NCBI GenBank assembly: GCA_028708585.1
Contig: JAQVYO010000017.1
Location: 1-17,175 of the forward strand
Length of the DNA: 17,175 bases
DNA from: Oscillospiraceae bacterium
GTDB taxonomy: Bacteria > Bacillota > Clostridia > Oscillospirales > Oscillospiraceae
Direction of reading: 5' to 3'
Shown here: piece by piece, positions 8,120-14,285 of the stretch
How the letters are laid out: the number at the start of each line of letters is the position of its first letter
How positions within the stretch are numbered: position 1 is the first letter of the stretch
Program-made: the position numbers and the translations under genes
Notes under the pieces: generated by a model
Database searches by the model: none
What the model saw: the letters and a program-made list of their open reading frames with translations, nothing else
What the model was told of the DNA's origin: nothing

Positions 8120-8141
8120 AACTATATACAATATGTCCTTT
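8099..8141. promoter_or_regulatory. Perfect 19-bp palindromic operator (GntR/YtrA type)
   Basis: The left arm AAAGGACATATTGTATATA (8099-8117) and the exact reverse complement at 8123-8141 are separated by TTAAC. The core TTGTATA...TATACAA resembles the TGTATA/TATACA half-sites reported for YtrA-subfamily GntR regulators. It overlaps the spacer and -10 of the promoter and the likely transcription start. Autorepression by the gene product at 8171 is the natural reading (inference). The same sequence would form a 5' hairpin in the mRNA only if transcription began upstream. Confidence 0.85.
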
Positions 8142-8170
8142 AAAACGCAGAAGTGCCGGGAGGGGGATAT

Positions 8171-8548
8171 ATGGATATTGTTGTCAGAAACGCCAGCGGC
8201 AAGCCCATTTATGAACAGATTGCGTCCCAGATCAAGAATTTGATTTTGGGCGGGGCGCTGAAGGAGGGGGGCGCTCTGCCTTCCATGCGGCGCCTGGCCC
8301 AGGAGCTGCGTATCAGCGTTATTACCACCAAGCGGGCCTATGAGGAGCTGGAGCGGGAAGGGCTGATCAGCTCCGTGCCTGGAAAAGGGAGCTTTGTCGC
8401 CTGCAAAGATCCGGAATGGATCCGGGAGGAGCATCTGCGCATGGTAGAGGAACTTTTGCGGCGGGCGGCGGATATGGCGCGCAGGGGAGGCATTTCCCTG
8501 GAGGAGCTGACCGGTGTTCTGGCGATGTTCTATGAGGAGGAAGCATAA
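8171..8548 (+). CDS. GntR-family transcriptional regulator, YtrA subfamily
   Basis: A DNA-binding repressor probably controlling the downstream ABC transporter and itself. Frame and ribosome site (GGGAGG, 8158-8163) favour ATG 8171 over an upstream GTG at 8153; the product is 125 aa. The winged-helix domain covers residues 10-78: the N-terminal PIYEQIASQIKNLI helix, LPSMRRLAQELRISVITTKRAYEELEREGLI (recognition region about 36-66) and the wing VPGKGSFV. Only about 45 residues follow, a short helical dimerisation tail typical of YtrA-type regulators and unlike the long FadR or UbiC effector domains. Its stop codon overlaps the next ATG by one base (TAATG), so it is translationally coupled to the ATPase. 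The effector is unknown; in this subfamily envelope-active antibiotics or peptides often induce. Confidence 0.92.
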   Translation: MDIVVRNASGKPIYEQIASQIKNLILGGALKEGGALPSMRRLAQELRISVITTKRAYEELEREGLISSVPGKGSFVACKDPEWIREEHLRMVEELLRRAADMARRGGISLEELTGVLAMFYEEEA

Positions 8549-9396
8549 TGGAGCCAGTTTTGGAACTTTCAGGCGTTTGTAAGCGCTATGGGGAATTTTG
8601 CCTGGATCATGTCAACTTCCAGCAGCCCAAGGGCAGCATTATGGGGCTTGTGGGGGAGAATGGCGCGGGGAAGAGCACCATCATCAAGCTAATTTTGAAT
8701 TTGATTGCCCGGGATGCGGGGGAAATCCGCGTGTTTGGCTTTCCAAATCGGGAGGAGGAACTTCGGATCAAAGAATCGCTGGGCGTGGTGTTTGACGAAT
8801 GCAGTTTTCCGGATCATTGCTGCGCGTCCGATGTGGGCGCGATTCTGCGCCTCATCTACAAAAACTGGGATGAAAAGGCCTACCGCTTGTATTTGGACCG
8901 GTTTTCCCTGCCGGAGAAAAAGGCGGTGAAGGACTATTCCCGGGGGATGAAAATGAAACTGTCCATTGCGGCGGCACTGTCCCACCGCGCAAGATTTTTA
9001 TTGCTGGACGAGGCCACCAGCGGGCTGGATCCGGTGGCCCGGGAAGAAATCCTGGACGTGTTTTGGGAATTCGTTCAGGATGAGGAACATTCCATCCTTC
9101 TCTCTTCCCATATGATTGGGGATCTTGCCAAAATCGCGGATTATATTGCGCTGCTTCACAAAGGCCAGCTGCTGTTTTGCCGGAGGAAAGACAAGCTGCT
9201 GGAGGAATATGGAATGCTCCGCTGCGGCGCCGGGGAGTTTGGCGAGGTGGATCCCGCTTTGGTGGTGGGGAGCAGGCGGCATGAATTTGGCGTGGAGGCG
9301 TTGCTGCGCCAGGGAAAAGGGCCGGCCCCAAAAGGGATGGAGCCGGCCGGACTGGAGGAAATTGTGCTGTACCATATCAAAGGAGCAAAACGATGA
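8548..9396 (+). CDS. ABC transporter ATP-binding protein
   Basis: Cytoplasmic ATPase of an ABC-2-type exporter, 282 aa. Walker A GENGAGKST is at 36-44, the signature region YSRGMKMKLSIAAAL begins at Tyr130, Walker B LLLDEATSGLD runs to Asp161, and the switch histidine is His188 in LSSHMIGDL. The usual Q-loop glutamine is replaced in GVVFDE (79-84), which is common in this BcrA/YtrB-like group. The degenerate signature (SRGMK in place of LSGGQ) is also normal for that group. The C-terminal 70 residues form an accessory tail. It overlaps the regulator by 1 nt and the permease by 4 nt (ATGA), so the three form one translationally coupled operon. The likely role is export of, or protection from, an envelope-active compound; the substrate cannot be read from the sequence. 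Confidence 0.93.
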   Translation: MEPVLELSGVCKRYGEFCLDHVNFQQPKGSIMGLVGENGAGKSTIIKLILNLIARDAGEIRVFGFPNREEELRIKESLGVVFDECSFPDHCCASDVGAILRLIYKNWDEKAYRLYLDRFSLPEKKAVKDYSRGMKMKLSIAAALSHRARFLLLDEATSGLDPVAREEILDVFWEFVQDEEHSILLSSHMIGDLAKIADYIALLHKGQLLFCRRKDKLLEEYGMLRCGAGEFGEVDPALVVGSRRHEFGVEALLRQGKGPAPKGMEPAGLEEIVLYHIKGAKR

Positions 9397-10016
9397 AGGG
9401 GTTGCTGTTAAAAGACATTTTGAGTCTCCGGCGGCAGTCAAAAATTCTGCTGCTGCTGCTCTTGTTTTATTTCGTGTTTGCCATTTCCCAGAATGATACC
9501 GGGTTTTTGCAGGGAATTGTGGCGCTGATCTGTGTAATGCTGCCAATTTCCTCCCTGTCTTATGACGAGGCGGTGAAGTGGGATCGATATGGGCTGTCGC
9601 TTCCCCTTTCCAGAAAAACGGTGGTGTTCAGCAAATATCTCCTGGGCTTTCTGATGGATTTTTTTGGTTCCCTGGCGGCTCTGCTGCTTAGTTTCCTGAC
9701 GATTTCTCTAACGAAAACAGGCGATGCGGCCGGGCTGCTGCTGACGTCTCTTGTGATGTTTTGTGTTGGCCTTTTGTTTTTGGCGGTGATTTTTCCTTTG
9801 ATCTTTCAGTTTGGCCCGGAAAAGGGAAGGCTGCTTTTGTTTGCGATTGTTCTCCTGCCCATTGTTGCAGCGTTTTTCCTGAATAAGCTGGGAATCCGCC
9901 TTTCAGGTTTTGTATGGCGCCCCGCATATGGATACCTTGCGCCGGCGGTTGTCTTGGCGCTGCTGTTCTGCTCGGTTTTGATCTCGACCCGTATTTACGA
10001 GAAGAAGGAATTTTAA
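9393..10016 (+). CDS. ABC-2-type transporter membrane protein
   Basis: 207-aa integral membrane protein that should pair with the preceding ATPase. It has the N-terminal MKGLLLKDILSLRRQ pattern seen in ABC-2 permeases (a basic amphipathic helix followed by the first membrane span). About six hydrophobic segments follow: roughly 18-32, 37-56, 83-108, 114-138, 146-163 and 180-198. The motif SYDEAVKWDRYGLSLPLSRKTVVFSKY (near 56-82) is typical of the small permease family often annotated ABC-2 transporter permease (ABC2_membrane_5-like). The family name is from memory of the pattern, not a search. The start overlaps the ATPase stop in ATGA. The stop at 10014-10016 is followed about 190 bp later by a terminator. 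Confidence 0.88.
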   Translation: MKGLLLKDILSLRRQSKILLLLLLFYFVFAISQNDTGFLQGIVALICVMLPISSLSYDEAVKWDRYGLSLPLSRKTVVFSKYLLGFLMDFFGSLAALLLSFLTISLTKTGDAAGLLLTSLVMFCVGLLFLAVIFPLIFQFGPEKGRLLLFAIVLLPIVAAFFLNKLGIRLSGFVWRPAYGYLAPAVVLALLFCSVLISTRIYEKKEF

Positions 10017-10078
10017 AGGGCCGGACAAACGGGGAAGACGCGCCGCTGGCCAAAAGACCCTGATTCTATAAAAACTGT

Positions 10079-10103
10079 AAAAAACCGCGGAATTTCCGCC
10101 GCG
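10079..10103 (-). terminator. Possible minus-strand terminator downstream of the PatB-type gene
   Basis: Read on the minus strand, a short GC hairpin (CGCGG/CCGCG; or GCGGAA/TTCCGC) is followed directly by TTTTTT (complement of A-run 10079-10084). It lies about 220 bp beyond the stop of the convergent aminotransferase gene. The stem is short, so confidence is modest. Confidence 0.45.
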
Positions 10104-10205
10104 CATGTGGGAATAAAGCCCAGGGCGTCCTTCCCGGCGCATGTGCTGTCGGAAAAAACGAATTTGTGATAGCAAATTGTACAATCAAAATATCCGCAAA
10201 CAAAG

Positions 10206-10254
10206 AAACGCGCTTTGAACTGGCTTTTTGGGGCCAGGTCAAAGCGCGTTTTTT
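10206..10254 (+). terminator. Strong intrinsic terminator of the GntR-ABC operon
   Basis: AACGCGCTTTGA (10207-10218) pairs perfectly with TCAAAGCGCGTT (10239-10250). An inner CTGG/CCAG adds 4 bp beyond one A-G mismatch, with a 10-nt loop. The stem runs into a TTTTTT tract (10249-10254). It lies between convergent transcription units. The left flank reads TTTCTTTG on the minus strand, so it may also stop the opposing transcript weakly. Confidence 0.9.
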
Positions 10255-10325
10255 GCGTATGATTTTCCAGCAGGGGTATTTTTCAGCGGCCCCGCATGTT
10301 TTTAGCTCCGGCGGCGGACGAAAGC

Positions 10326-11513
10326 TCAGCGGGGCAGCCCCCTTTTTTCCGCCGCCCGGTCCAGCCGTTCCGCCGCCCGGGTGAGATAGCGCCGGGGGCA
10401 GGCAAGGTTGAACCGCTCGAAGCCGTTGCCTTGAGCGCCGAAAACGGCGCCCTCGTCCAGATAAAGAGCGGCGTCCTGGATCATAAACTGTTCCAGCTGG
10501 GCCGGCGAAAGGCCGAAACTCTGGAAATCCGCCCAGAGCAGATAAGTCCCCTCCAGCGGAAAAACCGTTACGCGGGGGAAATACCGCTGCAAGAGCCGGG
10601 CAAAATGCCGCTGGTTTTCCGAAAGATAGGAAAGCAGCTCATCCAGCCACAAAGCGCCTGTTTCGTAGGCGGCCCGGGTGGCTGCAAGACCGAAATAATT
10701 GTTCAGCTTGCCCGCCTCCAGGTAGGTTTGGGCCCGGAATTTGCGGCGCAGTTCCTGGTTTTGAATGATGATATTGCTGGTGGCAAGGCCCGCCAGGTTA
10801 AACGACTTGCTGGCGGCGGTGCCGATGATGCATTGATTCCGGGCGGCGTCGCTTAAAGTGGCGTAGACGGTGTGTACGTGGGGCGGGTAGACGAGGTCAA
10901 AGTGGATTTCGTCGGAAAAAACCAAAATATGATGGCGGTTGCAGATCTCAGAGACCCGCAAAAGCTCTTCCTGGGTCCAAACCCGGCCCACCGGGTTATG
11001 GGGGCTGCAAAGCAGCATCATCTTGGCGTTTGGCAAAGCGGCTTTTCGCTCTAAGTCTTCAAAATCCATTTCATACCGGCCGTTTTTGAGAACCAGAGGG
11101 TTTTCAATCAGCGTCCGTTCATTGGATCGGGGCAGGCGGTGAAAGGGGGCGTAAACAGGCGGCTGGATGAGGATCCCGTCTCCTTTTTCGGTAAATGCCC
11201 GGATGGCAATGCCTATGGCCGCCACTACGCCGGCGGTCTGCACCGTTTCGTTGGGCAGGACGGTCCATCTGTGCCGGGTTTTGCACCAGCTGCACACTGC
11301 GGAAAGATATTCGTCGTCCGCCATGGTATAGCCGTAAACGCTCAGCTCCGCTTTTTCCCGCAGCGCGTTTACAATGGGCGGCGCGGTCATAAATTCCATA
11401 TCCGCAATGGAAAAGGGGATAATGTCAGGGCCGGCTTGCCCCGATGCGTCCAGAGCCGCCCATTTTTCCGCGCCTATGTTCCTCCGGTCTTGGAGTGTTT
11501 CAAAATCGTACAT
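10326..11513 (-). CDS. PLP-dependent aminotransferase, MalY/PatB (C-S lyase) type
   Basis: Fold-type I PLP enzyme of 395 aa. Family members cleave cystathionine or cysteine conjugates (C-S beta-lyase) and some act as aminotransferases or regulators. The N-terminus IIPFSIADMEF (31-41) is the MalY/PatB hallmark. Other landmarks are VYGYT (59-63), QPPVYAPF with Tyr121, SPHNPVGRVWT with Asn173, Asp201 in VFSDEIHFDL, the PLP Schiff-base lysine Lys236 in SKSFNLAGL, and the C-terminal carboxylate-binding Arg in RFNLACPR. It starts at 11513, 39 bp after the fakA stop on the same strand, so it is probably the last gene of the yloU-fakA operon. Enzyme class is clear; the exact substrate is not. Confidence 0.93.
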   Translation of the reverse strand: MYDFETLQDRRNIGAEKWAALDASGQAGPDIIPFSIADMEFMTAPPIVNALREKAELSVYGYTMADDEYLSAVCSWCKTRHRWTVLPNETVQTAGVVAAIGIAIRAFTEKGDGILIQPPVYAPFHRLPRSNERTLIENPLVLKNGRYEMDFEDLERKAALPNAKMMLLCSPHNPVGRVWTQEELLRVSEICNRHHILVFSDEIHFDLVYPPHVHTVYATLSDAARNQCIIGTAASKSFNLAGLATSNIIIQNQELRRKFRAQTYLEAGKLNNYFGLAATRAAYETGALWLDELLSYLSENQRHFARLLQRYFPRVTVFPLEGTYLLWADFQSFGLSPAQLEQFMIQDAALYLDEGAVFGAQGNGFERFNLACPRRYLTRAAERLDRAAEKRGLPR

Positions 11514-11552
11514 GATCGCAGTTTCTTCCTTTAAATTTAATCAGCGGCAACA

Positions 11553-13208
11553 TTATTCCACTGAAATCAGGTAATAATAAACCGGCTGGCCGCCGTTTAA
11601 CAGGCTGACTTCCGCGCTGGGACAGGCATTGGAAAACTGTTGGGAGACCGCCAGAGCGTCCGCCTCCGCCACGTGCTCCCCATAATAAATGGTGATAAAT
11701 TCCGAAGGCTCCGCCGCAATGTGGGATACAAGGCGGGAAAACAGTGCGGATAAATCCTTGTCCGTTCCAAACAAGGCGTTGTCGATGAGGGCGATATAGT
11801 CCTTTTCCGAAATGGCAGACCCATCAAAAACCGAATCCCGGGCGGCATAGGTGATCTGGATGGTTTTTACCCGCTGAAACGCTTCAGTCATCTCGGCGGT
11901 GTTGGTCTCCTCGTCCGCGTCCGCATCCACCGACAGCATGGCGGTGATCCCCTGGGGGATGGTTTTTGTGGGCAGAACTACGATGTGTTTTTCGGTCAAG
12001 GGAAGGCATTGCTGGGCGGTCATGATGATATTTTTGTTGTTGGGGAGCACATAAACCGTTTCCGCCGGCGTCCGGTCGATTTCTTTTAAAATGTCTTCGG
12101 TGGAGGGGTTCATGGTCTGCCCCCCTTTGACGATGCCGTCGCACCCCAAGTCCTGGAACACAGAGCTGATTCCTTCTCCCGCGCAGACAGAAACGAACCC
12201 ATACCGCTTTTCCGGGAAAGAAACCAACCGGTCCCGGCGCGGTTCCGGCTGGGCGGAAGATGGTTTTCCCTCCGCCTCCTCCAGAATTTCGGTGTGCTGC
12301 TGCCGCATGTTTTCCACTTTTACGGTGAGAAGGGGACCATAAGTCATCGCTTCTTCCAAAATGGCGCCGGGGTTGTTTGTGTGCACATGTACTTTGATGA
12401 TTTGGTCGTCCTCCGCCAAGACCAGGCTGTCGCCCGTCCGGCTTAAAAATTCACGCAGCTGGGAAACGGGCTTTTTGGTTTCCCGGGAGGCAATGAACTC
12501 CGTGCAGTAGCCGAAGAGGATGTCTTCTTTGGAAAAATCGGAAAAATCCGCCTGCCGTTTTCGGGCGGGGGCCTCTTGGGCTTGGGGCAGCGGCCGGCCC
12601 TGCAGGGCGGACAGCATGCCCTCCAAAATAAGGACAAACCCCTTTCCGCCCGCATCGATCACGCCGGCTTTTTTGAGAACCGGGTTCTGCTCGACGGTTT
12701 CCTCCAGGGCGGCGGCCGCCGCCGAAATAGTTTCCGTTAAAACCGATTCCATGGAAGCGTCGGCTTCCGCGGCTTCCGCGGCCTTTTTGGCAGCCATGCG
12801 GGATACGGTTAAAATAGTGCCTTCCGCGGGCTTCATGACGGCGTTGTAAGCGGCGGCCACGCCATCGCCTAAAGCGGCGGCAAATTCTTTGCCGTCAATC
12901 GCCGTTTTATCTTTCAGCGCGCGGGAGAATCCGCGGAACAAAAGGGAGAGGATGACGCCGGAATTGCCCCTGGCGCCCCGAAGCAGAGCGCCGGCGGCAA
13001 GCTCCGCGGATTTGCCGATATCCTCCGGCGCATACTTTTTCAGTTCAGCGGCGGCGGCTCCCATGGTGAGACTCATGTTGGTTCCGGTATCCCCGTCGGG
13101 GACCGGAAAAACATTCAGGTCGTTGACCGCCTGCTTGTGCAATGAAATTGATGCCGCGGCATACAGAACCATCTGGCAAAATGCCGCACCGTCAATAAAA
13201 TCTTTCAT
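11553..13208 (-). CDS. fakA: Fatty acid kinase catalytic subunit FakA (DAK2-domain, YloV)
   Basis: ATP-dependent kinase that phosphorylates fatty acids presented by FakB carriers, feeding acyl-phosphate to PlsX/PlsY. Start ATG 13208 was chosen over one at 13262: it has AAGGAAGG 9 nt upstream, and the protein then begins MKDFIDGAAFCQMVLYAA as in the family. The product is 551 aa, a normal length. The DhaL-like kinase domain covers about 1-200, with NVFPVPDGDTGTNM (Asp38, Asp40 and Asn44 near the Mg-ATP site) and GARGNSGVILS (78-88). VIDAGGKGF (near 200) ends that domain, and a middle and a DegV/EDD-like C-terminal domain follow. It lies 50 bp after the Asp23-family gene, the yloU-yloV order known from Bacillus. 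No fakB is visible in this window. Confidence 0.94.
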   Translation of the reverse strand: MKDFIDGAAFCQMVLYAAASISLHKQAVNDLNVFPVPDGDTGTNMSLTMGAAAAELKKYAPEDIGKSAELAAGALLRGARGNSGVILSLLFRGFSRALKDKTAIDGKEFAAALGDGVAAAYNAVMKPAEGTILTVSRMAAKKAAEAAEADASMESVLTETISAAAAALEETVEQNPVLKKAGVIDAGGKGFVLILEGMLSALQGRPLPQAQEAPARKRQADFSDFSKEDILFGYCTEFIASRETKKPVSQLREFLSRTGDSLVLAEDDQIIKVHVHTNNPGAILEEAMTYGPLLTVKVENMRQQHTEILEEAEGKPSSAQPEPRRDRLVSFPEKRYGFVSVCAGEGISSVFQDLGCDGIVKGGQTMNPSTEDILKEIDRTPAETVYVLPNNKNIIMTAQQCLPLTEKHIVVLPTKTIPQGITAMLSVDADADEETNTAEMTEAFQRVKTIQITYAARDSVFDGSAISEKDYIALIDNALFGTDKDLSALFSRLVSHIAAEPSEFITIYYGEHVAEADALAVSQQFSNACPSAEVSLLNGGQPVYYYLISVE

Positions 13209-13258
13209 GTTGGTTATCCTTCCTTTCGGCCGATGAGAAACGCGGACGGAAACCCGCG

Positions 13259-13609
13259 TCAATGCGCCATCATGGAATCGATGAAAACATTGACCTCCCG
13301 CACCTCAATGCCGGTGGTTTTGCTGACAATATAGCGCACCTCGCTCATAATGGAGCGGCTGACCGCAACTAGATTGACGCCGTGCTCCACGATGATGTGC
13401 AGCTCGATGGAAACCGTTTCGTCGTCGTTATATGTGAGGTGAACGCCCTTTGCCATGGATTCGCGGCGCAGCAAATGAACAAGACCGTCCGTTTTGGAAC
13501 GAAACGCCATGCCCTTGACGCCGTAGCAGTTGGTTGCGGCGGCGCCGGTAACGCTTAAAAACACATCGCTGCTGATGTGAATTTCACCTTTTTCGGTTTG
13601 CAGCTTCAT
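13259..13609 (-). CDS. yloU: Asp23/Gls24 family envelope stress protein (YloU-like)
   Basis: A small alkaline-shock-type protein of 116 aa. I chose ATG 13609, with AAAGGAG 7 nt upstream; the frame stays open to 13792 but that extension covers promoter DNA and is not conserved-looking. The protein starts MKLQTEKGEIHISSDVFLSVTGAAATNCYGVKGMA, the typical Asp23 opening (a GxIxIsxdVi-xIaxxaaxxxxGV pattern). The C-terminal half carries VSIELHIIVEHGVNLVAVSRSIMSEVRYIV and TGIEVREVNVFI, also typical. Located directly before fakA as in Bacillus yloU-yloV. The precise molecular role of the YloU branch is not established. Divergent from the 65-aa membrane protein at 13807. Confidence 0.9.
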   Translation of the reverse strand: MKLQTEKGEIHISSDVFLSVTGAAATNCYGVKGMAFRSKTDGLVHLLRRESMAKGVHLTYNDDETVSIELHIIVEHGVNLVAVSRSIMSEVRYIVSKTTGIEVREVNVFIDSMMAH

Positions 13610-13641
13610 ACGAACGCTCCTTTCGCTGGTGAGTGTATAAT

Positions 13642-13670
13642 ATTGTATAATAGAATGCCCCAAAATACAA
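13642..13670 (-). promoter_or_regulatory. Candidate promoter of yloU-fakA, containing a tandem repeat
   Basis: On the minus strand, TTGTAT (13670-13665), 17 bp, then TACAAT (13647-13642). The -10 matches five of six; the -35 is weak. The area holds a tandem TGTATAATA (13634-13642 and 13644-13652), a 10-bp period, so there are two overlapping -10-like elements in an AT-rich patch. It lies 33 bp upstream of the yloU start. Confidence 0.45.
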
Positions 13671-13716
13671 GAACCAAGTCCCGCCTTCATTCGTCCCAAA
13701 ACTTTATTTTCTTCGG

Positions 13717-13745
13717 TTGAATTTTCATGCGGGACCGTGTACACT
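13717..13745 (+). promoter_or_regulatory. Candidate promoter of the 65-aa membrane protein
   Basis: TTGAAT (13717-13722) and TACACT (13740-13745) are separated by 17 bp, each four of six. TATAAG at 13745-13750 is an alternative -10. It lies 62 bp before the ATG, divergent from the yloU promoter. Confidence 0.4.
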
Positions 13746-13806
13746 ATAAGAAGATTTGGTTCGGCTTGTATTGCGGGGCGGATGCTTTTCATTTAGGAGG
13801 TATATT

Positions 13807-14004
13807 ATGAAAGCGATAAAACTGCTGTTATCCCTTGCCGCAATGATGCTTGCGCTGGGTGCCATTGTGTGCGCCCTGGTTGCGTACTGGGACAATTTGC
13901 TGGATCTGTGTGACGGCGCGCTCAAACGGCTTTCTCACGGAAAAGGAAGCTGCCGTTTTGCCGGAGGAGAAGAGGATTTTGGCGACTTTGCGGATGTAAA
14001 ATAG
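13807..14004 (+). CDS. Small single-span membrane protein, 65 aa
   Basis: ATG 13807 is preceded by a perfect AGGAGG (13796-13801). This excellent ribosome site decides against the upstream ATG at 13756. The protein opens with MKAIK, then one long hydrophobic helix (about 6-27, LLLSLAAMMLALGAIVCALVAY). A short soluble part with two cysteines (Cys37, Cys51) follows, then an acidic end GGEEDFGDFADVK. It stands alone as a monocistronic unit, closed by the terminator at 14030-14056. The N-terminus could be a signal anchor with the tail outside, or an N-in helix with the tail in the cytoplasm; basic residues at positions 2 and 5 favour N-in, which would put the acidic tail outside. I do not recognise a family. 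The ribosome site and terminator make it likely to be expressed. Confidence 0.8.
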   Translation: MKAIKLLLSLAAMMLALGAIVCALVAYWDNLLDLCDGALKRLSHGKGSCRFAGGEEDFGDFADVK

Positions 14005-14029
14005 AAACTGAACAAGCCAATCTTGTTGA

Positions 14030-14056
14030 GGCCGCCCGTTTTTCGGGTGGCCTTTT
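14030..14056 (+). terminator. Intrinsic terminator after the 65-aa gene
   Basis: GGCCGCCCG (14030-14038), TTTTT loop, CGGGTGGCC (14044-14052): nine pairs including one G-T, followed by TTTT. A second small hairpin, AACAAG/CTTGTT (14011-14016, 14022-14027), lies just upstream, between the stop codon and the terminator. Confidence 0.88.
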
Positions 14057-14169
14057 CCATCTTCCGCACCGGTTAGCCCAGAGTGCCGCTCCTCACCTCC
14101 CGGGGCATTCAGGCCGTCTGCGTGCTGGGCAATTTGTCCGTTACGCCAGATTTTTGGGGCATAACGCGA

Positions 14170-14215
14170 AAATGTGCCTGAAACCGGCTGTCCAAAACCA
14201 GTTTCAGGCGCATTT
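14170..14215 (-). terminator. Likely terminator of the DUF4342-CDF unit
   Basis: AATGTGCCTGAAAC (14171-14184) pairs with GTTTCAGGCGCATT (14201-14214) with one G-T wobble; an A-T pair at 14170/14215 makes 15 bp. Read on the minus strand, the stem ends in ATTTTCGCG, a short T-tract. It lies 70 bp beyond the stop of the CDF gene. The 14057-14169 stretch shows nothing else I can name. Confidence 0.65.
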
Positions 14216-14285
14216 CCTGCCCTTACAGGCGGCTGCTTTGTGCTGTTACAAGATTCGTCCGGCGCAGCGCTCTTTTTGGGGAGGC

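Noticed and set aside
10296..10856. 186-codon plus-strand ORF overlapping the PLP enzyme
   Set aside because: Antisense shadow of a complete, motif-supported gene.
13610..13792. N-terminal extension of the Asp23-family gene by 61 codons
   Set aside because: It would run through the promoter region; the family's conserved N-terminus begins at ATG 13609 with a good ribosome site.
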